A program made the position numbers and the translations under genes. The notes below the pieces were generated by a model. The model saw only the letters and a program-made list of their open reading frames with translations, was not told the DNA's origin and searched no databases. Positions 51,524-58,265 of a stretch of DNA of 64,000 nucleotides are shown piece by piece. This DNA comes from Cupriavidus sp. U2 (lineage in GTDB: Bacteria; Pseudomonadota; Gammaproteobacteria; Burkholderiales; Burkholderiaceae), in the NCBI RefSeq assembly GCF_009663685.2, contig NZ_RCOG02000019.1, positions 1 through 64,000 on the forward strand. Direction: 5' to 3'. Every line of letters begins with the position of its first letter. Position 1 is the first letter of the stretch.

Positions 51524-53512
51524 TTACTTGCCCAGCTTCATGCTCGTGGGGTCGGCCGTCAGGTAACCGACCGAGGCGCCCAGGCCGTTCTTGTAGTTGG
51601 CGAACACCAGCGGCTCCACCTGCGCCTTGACCTGCGCCTTGATGCCGTCGCCAGCATGCTGGAAGTTGCTCATGATGTACGTCCAGCCGTTGATCTCGTC
51701 CACGGCGTGCAGGCCCGTCGATTCCGCACCGGCCGGCACCGACATCAGGCGCGACAGCTTCTTCGTGTCGACGTTGTACGCCCACAGGAAGTTGTTGGTG
51801 TGGCGGCTGCTGTCCTCGCCGATGAACAGCGTGCGCAGCTTTTCCGAGAACTTCAGGTTGTCCGGGTTGCCGATGGTTTCCGGGTCCGCCGTATTGCCCA
51901 GCGCGTCAGCCGTGATGTCCTTGCCGACGATCAGCGCCTGGGTATGCACCGGCATCCATTCGCTGTTGATGGGGGCGCCGCCCGTGTCCTTCTGGCCGCC
52001 GGCCAGCTTGTGCTGCAGTACGCCGCCCGAGTTGATGGCAGCCGGCACGCTGATGCCGCTCTCGGCGTACCAGCCCTTGGCCGTGTTGTTGACCACCATC
52101 GAATCGACGATGTTCTGCAGCGCAGAGTAGGCGATCTTGTCCTTGATGTTGACCGTGGTGCCTTCCATCTTGGTGAAGCCCATGCTGCCGCCCTTCAGCG
52201 CTGCGTAGCGGTGGGTTTCCAGGAATGCGGCGACCAGCTCCTTGCCCGGCTTGACGCGCACCCACTGCGCCGCACCGCTGAGCATGATCTTCGTGTACGT
52301 GCTGTCCGACGGATCGGTAGCCGAGTAGTCCATGATGTCGGCGAACGTGTGCGACTTGGCCCAGGCTTCCACCTGCGCGCTCGTGGCATGGCCCAGCTTG
52401 ATCCAGGTAAGGTCGGCACCGGGTGCGGCGGGGTCCACCGAGAAGCCCGAACCCACCTTGGCCACGTAGAGCGTACCGGCGGACAGGTCCTTTTCCTGGT
52501 CGGCGACGAACACGAACAGGCCGCTGTTGGTGGCGTCGTCGCCCATCAGCACGGTGCGGTTGTCAGGCATCACCTGCACCAACTCGTGCGAGATACGGCC
52601 CACGCAGTAGTGCTTCTTGATCGAGCCCGTGCCGTCGGGGTTGACCGTGACTTCCGGCAGATGGCCGTACAGGTAGGGGTTGAACTTGATCGTCGAGGTG
52701 CCGTACAGGTTCAGCGCATAGTCGATGCACTGCTGGTTCGTGTCGGCAGTGCGCGCGTCCGGCTCGTACTCTTCGCTCGACAGGTGGGTGTTCCACGGCG
52801 ACAGGCTGGCGCCGCAGGTGATCCACAGGCCGTTGGCGCCCGACGTGTCCACGTTGTGGTATTTCACCAGCGTCAGCTTGCCGGTGGCGGGGTCCTGGTC
52901 CAGCGTCAGCACGGCGATCGGGGACGGCAGGCGGCCGTACATGTCCTTGGCCTTGGCCTGGTCCCATGTCGTGTATTCGAACTGCACCACGGCGAAGACC
53001 GTGTTGCCCTTCACGCCGGCGACCTTGGCGCCGTCGATCTTCAGCAGGGACGTGCCGTCCGGCGAGTCGGAGAAAAACTGCCTGTTGCCGCTCACCGACG
53101 GATCGATGATCGGGCTGTTATTGATGTTGAAGTAGCCGCCGGCCAGGATCTGGCCACCATTGCCATCCGGCACCATGTCGCCGGTCATGAAGAACGGCTG
53201 GTACGCCAGCTTGTAGGTCTGCGTGCTGCCGTCGCTGAGCTTCACCGACAGGCTGGAGCCGACCGTGGTCGTGGCCATCGCGGCCGGGTTGCTCAGCGAA
53301 GGCGCGGCCATGCCCGTGAACTCGGCCGAAACGAAGCTCGGCGTGACGGTGCCCGGGGGCGTGGTAGCGCCCGGGGTCACGGCTGCAGGCGCATCGTCGC
53401 CGCCGCCGCAACCCGCCAGCAGCGAGGTGGAAGCCAGGCCCAGCGGCAGCATCGGCGCGCCGGCCAGGAGTTTCAGGGCCTTGCGGCGCGAAGCGTCAGG
53501 TTTTTCGAACAT
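51524..53512 (-). CDS. phoX: PhoX-type alkaline phosphatase (DUF839)
   Basis: This is an exported phosphomonoesterase of the PhoX family, calcium/iron dependent in characterised members. The 662-residue product starts with a Tat-type signal (ASRRKALKLLAG) that ends in a lipobox (LLAGC), so it is probably a Tat-exported lipoprotein. The DUF839 body contains LSPWNTHLSSEEYEPD, GRISHELVQVMPDNRTVLMGDD and TLFIGEDSSRHTNNFLWAYNV, the conserved metal-site segments of PhoX. The ATG at 53512 was chosen because the Tat signal begins there. A candidate Pho box lies about 100 bp upstream and a leader terminator about 200 bp upstream, which points to phosphate control. Confidence 0.87.
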   Translation of the reverse strand: MFEKPDASRRKALKLLAGAPMLPLGLASTSLLAGCGGGDDAPAAVTPGATTPPGTVTPSFVSAEFTGMAAPSLSNPAAMATTTVGSSLSVKLSDGSTQTYKLAYQPFFMTGDMVPDGNGGQILAGGYFNINNSPIIDPSVSGNRQFFSDSPDGTSLLKIDGAKVAGVKGNTVFAVVQFEYTTWDQAKAKDMYGRLPSPIAVLTLDQDPATGKLTLVKYHNVDTSGANGLWITCGASLSPWNTHLSSEEYEPDARTADTNQQCIDYALNLYGTSTIKFNPYLYGHLPEVTVNPDGTGSIKKHYCVGRISHELVQVMPDNRTVLMGDDATNSGLFVFVADQEKDLSAGTLYVAKVGSGFSVDPAAPGADLTWIKLGHATSAQVEAWAKSHTFADIMDYSATDPSDSTYTKIMLSGAAQWVRVKPGKELVAAFLETHRYAALKGGSMGFTKMEGTTVNIKDKIAYSALQNIVDSMVVNNTAKGWYAESGISVPAAINSGGVLQHKLAGGQKDTGGAPINSEWMPVHTQALIVGKDITADALGNTADPETIGNPDNLKFSEKLRTLFIGEDSSRHTNNFLWAYNVDTKKLSRLMSVPAGAESTGLHAVDEINGWTYIMSNFQHAGDGIKAQVKAQVEPLVFANYKNGLGASVGYLTADPTSMKLGK

Positions 53513-53613
53513 CTGTATGGTTCCCGTCTGGTTGTTATCGAACGCGCCATGCCCATGGCCGGCCATTCGCGCTTGTGAGGTCGGCGGCACAAGACCGCGC
53601 CGGAACGCATCCT

Positions 53614-53631
53614 ATGGACGGTTTATGACAA
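53614..53631 (-). promoter_or_regulatory. Candidate Pho box upstream of phoX
   Basis: Read on the minus strand, TTGTCATAAACCGTCCAT matches the PhoB direct-repeat consensus CTGTCAT-N4-CTGTCAT at 6 of 7 and 4 of 7 positions with the correct 11-base period. It lies 102-119 bp upstream of the phoX start. The second half is weak, so this is a candidate only. Confidence 0.5.
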
Positions 53632-53712
53632 CAAGTTGAACCCGACGTGAATGACTCATACATCCAACACCCGGTTGCATGTCCCGCCGAGGGGGCGGTA
53701 CAAATCGCAGGC

Positions 53713-53749
53713 AAAAAAAAAACGCCGCAGCCAGGGTCTGGCCGCAGCG
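53713..53749 (-). terminator. Strong intrinsic terminator with ten T residues, minus strand, upstream of phoX
   Basis: Minus-strand RNA can form a 12-bp stem (53749-53738 with 53734-53723) around a 3-base loop, followed by ten U residues (53722-53713). Two of the pairs are G-U on the minus strand and would be A-C mismatches on the plus strand, so the structure belongs to a minus-strand transcript. No coding gene ends here. It therefore terminates an unannotated RNA or acts as an attenuator in a long phoX leader. Confidence 0.8.
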
Positions 53750-54470
53750 TGTCAATTCGCCGGTCCGCACGACACCCACTATGTCGCCCGTTGCACCCCA
53801 TTTCTGGTTCGACCGGCTTGTCCTTTCATGGCAGAGGAAAACCGCCACCGGGACGGATCGTAGTGGCCAACCATGTCGGCCGCATGACAACGTGTCTTGA
53901 CATATGACCAGGCCAATCCATGGCTGATGTTTTGCCCGGCAAAGGGGTAAGCGGGGCCGTCGAATGGCTGCCAGAGTGTTGTGAAAATCAAACGGATACA
54001 GGAAACCTCTGCGGATTTTTTCTCATGAGCACCAGAAATTCAGGTATTTGCGGAATATGTCATCTTTAGCCTATTGAAGTGATCAATCCGGGGGGATATG
54101 GTTCTGCGCATAATATTTTCCACGGCAATATATGCAACTCCGTGCATATATTGTTCGCCCCAGCCGGAAAAACAATGATCCATGCCATGACGGAACGCAG
54201 GCTGCGTCTCCAGCCGCCCTCATTCCCGGCCCCTTCAGGCCATGCCGGCGCGCGTTCGCGTGCCCGGTTCCGTTTATCCGTTTGTAGCAACCCGTAGCAA
54301 CCGTCGCCATTTCCGGGCCAAAACGTCTCTGAAAGCCCGGCATGGCGACAACCTCTGGAGGTCATCCGCACCGAGGGTGTGACGGGGTCAACCGACGGGC
54401 CAGCCAGACCCGGCGGACGCGCCAGACTGCACGGACGGATTACCGAGGATCCACGACTGGAGAACATCCA
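53750..54470. other. Long non-coding interval between the phoX leader and the MFS transporter
   Basis: No convincing coding sequence is found in these 721 bases. The stretch is less GC-rich than its neighbours, particularly 53960-54190. It contains a 26-bp AT-rich palindrome at 54127-54152. Any minus-strand RNA that ends at the terminator at 53713-53749 must start within or beyond it. The transporter promoter and leader must also lie here, since the transporter start at 54471 has only a ribosome site close by. Short open frames in the stretch lack plausible starts and protein features. Confidence 0.6.
54127..54152. promoter_or_regulatory. AT-rich palindromic operator upstream of the MFS transporter
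   Basis: AATATATGCA (54127-54136) and TGCATATATT (54143-54152) form perfect 10-base arms around ACTCCG. Such a site stands out in this GC-rich DNA and suggests the binding site of a dimeric regulator. It lies about 320 bp upstream of the transporter start. Confidence 0.6.
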
Positions 54471-55898
54471 ATGAGCAGTGTTATGAATGAAGGCGGCATG
54501 GCGTCCCAAGGGCCGGCGCCGTTCTTCTCGAAGGAAGCGACCTACGCCAAGCCGGGATTTTCCCGCTGGATGGTCCCGCCTGCCGCGCTGGCGGTCCATC
54601 TCTGTATCGGTCAGGCCTATGCATTCTCGGTATTCAATGCCCCGCTTTCCAAGGTGATCGGCATTACCGAATCCGCGGCTGACGACTGGAAGCTGACCAC
54701 GCTGGGCTGGATTTTCTCGCTGGCGATTTTCTTCCTGGGCATTTCGGCCGCATTTGCCGGCAAATGGCTGGAGCGCGTCGGCCCCCGGCGCACGATGTTC
54801 ACGGCGGCCTGCTGCTTTGGCGGCGGCTTCCTGATTTCGGCGCTGGGCGTCTATACCCACCAGATCGTCCTGCTTTACCTGGGCTACGGCGTGCTGGGCG
54901 GCATCGGGCTGGGCCTGGGCTATGTGTCGCCGGTGTCGACGCTGATCCGCTGGTTCCCGGACCGCCGCGGCATGGCAACCGGCATGGCCATCATGGGCTT
55001 TGGCGGCGGCGCGATGATTGCCGCGCCGCTGTCCGTGGCGCTGATGAACTACTTCAAGAGCGCCACCTCGGTGGGCGTGACCCAGACCTTCCTGGTCATG
55101 GGCGTGGGCTACTTCATCTCGATGACCATCGGCTCGCTGGCGATCCGCGTCCCGCCGCCGGGCTGGAAGCCGGAAGGCTGGACCCCGCCCGTGGTCGAGA
55201 ACAAGATGATCACGCGTAACCACGTGCATATCGACGAGGCACTGAAGACGCCGCAGTTCTATCTGCTGTGGCTGGTGCTGTTCCTGAACGTGACGGCCGG
55301 TATCGGCGTGCTCGGCCAGGCGTCGCTTCTGATCCAGGAAAGCTTCAAGGGCAGCGTGACCGCCGCGGCCGCCGCCGGCTTCGTGGGCCTGCTGTCGCTG
55401 TTCAACATGGGTGGCCGCTTCTTCTGGGCCTCGTCGTCGGACTGGATCGGCCGCAAGAACACCTACTTCGTGTTCTTCGCGCTGGGCGCCGTGCTGTACT
55501 GGCTGGTGCCGCAACTGGGCGCCAGCGGCAATATCGCGCTGTTCGTGCTGGGCTACTGCGTGATCATGTCGATGTACGGCGGCGGTTTCGCCACCATCCC
55601 GGCCTACCTGGCCGACATGTTCGGTACCGCCTTCGTGGGCGGCATCCACGGCCGTCTGCTGACCGCCTGGGCCGCCGCAGGCATCGCCGGCCCGGTGCTG
55701 GTGAACTACATCCGCGAATACCAGGTGGCGCACGGCGTGACCGGCGCCCAGGCCTATGCCATGACGCTGCACATCATGGCCGGCCTGCTGGTGGTGGGTT
55801 TCATCTGCAACCTGCTGGTGTCGCGCGTCAACGCGAAGCACCACATGAGCGATGCCGACGTGGCCGGGCTGGGTGCCAGTGCCGGCGCGGCCCACTGA
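54471..55898 (+). CDS. MFS transporter, oxalate/formate antiporter (OFA/OxlT) family
   Basis: The 475-residue inner-membrane protein has about 12 hydrophobic helices and the OFA hallmarks: an N-terminal WMVPPAALAVHLCIGQAYAFSVF, then AGKWLERVGPRRTM (the MFS loop 2-3 motif), GLGLGYVSPVSTLIRWFPDRRGMATGMAIMGFGGGAMI, and RFFWASSSDWIGRKNTY. Members exchange oxalate for formate or carry other small carboxylates. The substrate here is not defined by sequence. The ATG at 54471 has GGAG ten bases upstream. A 43-codon membrane microprotein gene follows 15 bp later and is then closed by a terminator, so the two form a small operon. Confidence 0.9.
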   Translation: MSSVMNEGGMASQGPAPFFSKEATYAKPGFSRWMVPPAALAVHLCIGQAYAFSVFNAPLSKVIGITESAADDWKLTTLGWIFSLAIFFLGISAAFAGKWLERVGPRRTMFTAACCFGGGFLISALGVYTHQIVLLYLGYGVLGGIGLGLGYVSPVSTLIRWFPDRRGMATGMAIMGFGGGAMIAAPLSVALMNYFKSATSVGVTQTFLVMGVGYFISMTIGSLAIRVPPPGWKPEGWTPPVVENKMITRNHVHIDEALKTPQFYLLWLVLFLNVTAGIGVLGQASLLIQESFKGSVTAAAAAGFVGLLSLFNMGGRFFWASSSDWIGRKNTYFVFFALGAVLYWLVPQLGASGNIALFVLGYCVIMSMYGGGFATIPAYLADMFGTAFVGGIHGRLLTAWAAAGIAGPVLVNYIREYQVAHGVTGAQAYAMTLHIMAGLLVVGFICNLLVSRVNAKHHMSDADVAGLGASAGAAH

Positions 55899-55913
55899 TC
55901 AGGAGTCATGCAA

Positions 55914-56045
55914 ATGGAAAACCAGAACCTCAGCGCACAACCGACCAACAAGGCACTGCTGGCCGCCTTCTGGCTCTACGTGCTGGTCCCGCTGGTGTGG
56001 GGTGTGTCGAACACCATCACCCAGGCGATGAAGCTGTTCCAGTAA
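55914..56045 (+). CDS. Small membrane protein associated with the OFA-family transporter (MFS small subunit)
   Basis: This 43-residue protein (start MENQNLSAQPTNKALLAA) has one transmembrane helix (LAAFWLYVLVPLVWGVSNTI) and a short amphipathic end (TQAMKLFQ). The ATG at 55914 is preferred over 55908 because the AGGAG site is eight bases away rather than two. It lies 15 bp after the OFA-family transporter and directly before a terminator. Microproteins of this kind are regularly found next to OFA transporters and are annotated as MFS small subunits, presumably stabilising or modulating the carrier. The conserved position and spacing support a real gene. Confidence 0.82.
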   Translation: MENQNLSAQPTNKALLAAFWLYVLVPLVWGVSNTITQAMKLFQ

Positions 56046-56072
56046 GCGTCTGCCCGCCCTGGGCAAGCAACG

Positions 56073-56100
56073 AAGGCCGCAAGCGATTGCGGCCTTTTTT
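56073..56100 (+). terminator. Rho-independent terminator of the MFS transporter operon
   Basis: AAGGCCGCAA (56073-56082) pairs perfectly with TTGCGGCCTT (56087-56096) around GCGA. It is followed by an extended T-run (56095-56100), a G and six more T residues. It lies 27 bp beyond the small membrane protein stop. Confidence 0.93.
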
Positions 56101-56205
56101 GTTTTTTGCGGCATCGCACGGCGGGAATGCTGCATTCCGCACGCGAGCCTTGCACATTGCCGCCGGCTTCATACACTTGACGGGCCTACCTACCCTGGAG
56201 TTCAC

Positions 56206-57000
56206 ATGAAGATCGACCTGTCGGGCAAGACCGCCCTGGTAACCGGATCCACCGCCGGCATCGGCTTTGCCACGGCGCGCGGCCTGGCCGGCTCGGGCGC
56301 ACGCGTGATTCTCAACGGCCGCAGCCAGGCCAGTGTCGACAAGGCCATCGCGGCGCTGAACGCCGCCGTGCCCGGTGCCGACGTGGCTGGCTTTGCGGGC
56401 GACCTGGTCGATGCCGCCGTCTGCGACACGCTCGTCAGGACCCATCCCGACATCGACATCCTGGTGAACAATCTTGGCATCTTCCAGCCGCAGGACTTCT
56501 TCGAGATCCCGGACAGCGAATGGTCGCGCTTCTTCGAAGTCAACGTGCTGACCGGGGTGCGGCTGTCGCGTGCCTATGCGCCGGGCATGGTCCAGCGCAA
56601 GTGGGGCCGCATCGTGTTCGTGGCCTCGGAGTCGGGCGTCAATATCCCGGTGGAGATGATCCACTACGGGTTCACCAAGACCGCCCAGCTGGCGGTGTCG
56701 CGCGGGCTGGCCAAGCGGCTGGCCGGCACCGGCGTGACGGTCAATTCGGTGCTGCCCGGCCCCACGCTGTCCGAGGGCGTCGAAGCCATGCTCAAGGATG
56801 ACATCGCAAGGACCGGCAAATCGGCCGAAGAGGTGGCCGCCGATTTCGTCAAGGCGCACCGCAGCACCTCGCTGATCCAGCGTGCGGCCACGGTCGACGA
56901 GGTGGCCAACATGATCGTCTACGCGTGCTCCACGCAGGCGTCGGCCACTACGGGCGCCGCGCTGCGCGTGGATGGCGGCGTGGTCGATACGATCCTCTGA
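56206..57000 (+). CDS. SDR family oxidoreductase
   Basis: The 264-residue short-chain dehydrogenase has the cofactor motif TGSTAGIG (14-21), NNLG in place of NNAG, a catalytic serine in VFVASESGVNIP, and YGFTK with the catalytic Tyr and Lys. Arg and Ser after the second strand (NGRSQAS) favour NADPH. It ends LRVDGGVVDTIL. The loop LPGPTLSEGVEAMLKDD is typical of the FabG-like oxidoreductases with broad alcohol or ketone substrates. It stands alone, convergent with the next SDR gene. Confidence 0.88.
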   Translation: MKIDLSGKTALVTGSTAGIGFATARGLAGSGARVILNGRSQASVDKAIAALNAAVPGADVAGFAGDLVDAAVCDTLVRTHPDIDILVNNLGIFQPQDFFEIPDSEWSRFFEVNVLTGVRLSRAYAPGMVQRKWGRIVFVASESGVNIPVEMIHYGFTKTAQLAVSRGLAKRLAGTGVTVNSVLPGPTLSEGVEAMLKDDIARTGKSAEEVAADFVKAHRSTSLIQRAATVDEVANMIVYACSTQASATTGAALRVDGGVVDTIL

Positions 57001-57022
57001 ACGGCAGACCTGGCCTGGACGC

Positions 57023-58024
57023 CTACCCCCTTCGGTGGCGTACCAGCGCGGCCATGGCGGCCGATGCGCCCACCACCAGCGCCGTCGTCAGGATCGGATG
57101 GCGGGTGGAGGCCGTATAGGGACACGATTTCATGGTCCGGCGGTCTCCGGTCCGCTCTATCAGACTGTTGCCGGCGGCGTGCAGCGCGTTGTCGTCGCGC
57201 GGCCCCGCCGGCATGTCGGTCTGCTGGGCGCGGCCCATGAAGCGCCGCATGAAGCGGTCGAACGCGTGCGGCGCGTAGTACGCCGCTGCCGAGTATGCCT
57301 TGGCCGATGCCCCCACGAACAAGTCGCGGCGCGGGTGTTCCGCGGCAAACAGGATCGCCTCGGCGGCCATCGATGGATCGTAGAGCGGCGACGCCTGCCT
57401 CGGCTCCACGTGGAGGAAGTTTTTCGCGTGGGTGACGATGGGCGTATCCATGCCCGCTGCCTTGATCAGCGTGACCGACACCGGCGCCTTTTCCTGCTCG
57501 AGTTCCAGCCGCAGCGTGTCGGTAAAGCCCTTGATCGCATGCTGCGACGCCACATACGCGCTTTGCAGCGGCAGCGGACAGTCGCACGACTCGCTACCCA
57601 TGTTGATGATGGCGCCGCCGTTCTGGCGCAGGTGCGCCACGGCGGCCAGCGATCCGTGCACGACGCCCCAGTAGTTCGTTTCGAAAAGCCGCCGGTGATC
57701 TTCGAGCGGCACATCGTCGTGGCGGCCGAAGATCGTCACGCCCGCGTTGTTGATCCAGGTATCGAAGCCGCCGAAACGGTCAATGGCCGCCTGCGCGACC
57801 GCGGCCACGTCCTCGTGCTTGCCGACATCGGCCGCGACGGTGATGACTTCGGTGCCGTGTTCGCGAAGTTCCTCGGCCAGTTTCTGCAAGGCATCCTCGC
57901 CGCGCGCCACCAGCACCAGCCGGGCGCCCAGGGCGGCAGCCTTGCGCGCGGTGATAAGTCCCACGCCGCTCGTGGCGCCCGTCAGCACGATGACCTGCGA
58001 GCCAATCTTCTTCAGCGTCTTCAT
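57023..58024 (-). CDS. SDR family oxidoreductase with C-terminal membrane anchor
   Basis: The 333-residue protein has the classical SDR core: TGATSGVG (15-22), NNAG, the catalytic serine region INMGSESCDCPLP, and YVASQ in place of YxxxK, so the usual active-site lysine is a glutamine. An extended C-terminus ends with a hydrophobic helix (ILTTALVVGASAAMAALV) and basic residues (RHRRG), a likely membrane tail. This long-SDR form with HDDVPLEDHRRLFETNYWG is widespread in Proteobacteria and is of unknown function. The Lys-to-Gln change may reduce or alter activity. Confidence 0.87.
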   Translation of the reverse strand: MKTLKKIGSQVIVLTGATSGVGLITARKAAALGARLVLVARGEDALQKLAEELREHGTEVITVAADVGKHEDVAAVAQAAIDRFGGFDTWINNAGVTIFGRHDDVPLEDHRRLFETNYWGVVHGSLAAVAHLRQNGGAIINMGSESCDCPLPLQSAYVASQHAIKGFTDTLRLELEQEKAPVSVTLIKAAGMDTPIVTHAKNFLHVEPRQASPLYDPSMAAEAILFAAEHPRRDLFVGASAKAYSAAAYYAPHAFDRFMRRFMGRAQQTDMPAGPRDDNALHAAGNSLIERTGDRRTMKSCPYTASTRHPILTTALVVGASAAMAALVRHRRG

Positions 58025-58265
58025 GTTGCCTCTCTAGCTGGGGTGGAATGGATCGGGCCCGAGCCCGTTGCTGCCAATCGCACATCCCGTGCCCGCACGG
58101 ATGAGCCGCGTGCGCCGATGTGCACCGCAGCAAGTCCGGTCAGGAATTACAAACCCGGAAACAAACCCGGGAAAAATCCGCCCCCCGTTGTAGGACGGCT
58201 CCCGCTTTCGCACGCGGGGTGCGCTGCATAAGCTGAAATGACTCCACCGCCTCAGATCCAGTCCC

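Noticed and set aside
53612-53890. 92-codon minus-strand frame upstream of phoX
   Set aside because: It runs through the terminator hairpin and its T-run (read as Phe-Phe-Phe), so it cannot be a sensible protein gene.
54079-54297. 72-codon plus-strand frame before the MFS transporter
   Set aside because: It contains the 26-bp palindrome, lacks a ribosome site and has an Arg/Pro/Ser-rich end; better seen as regulatory DNA.
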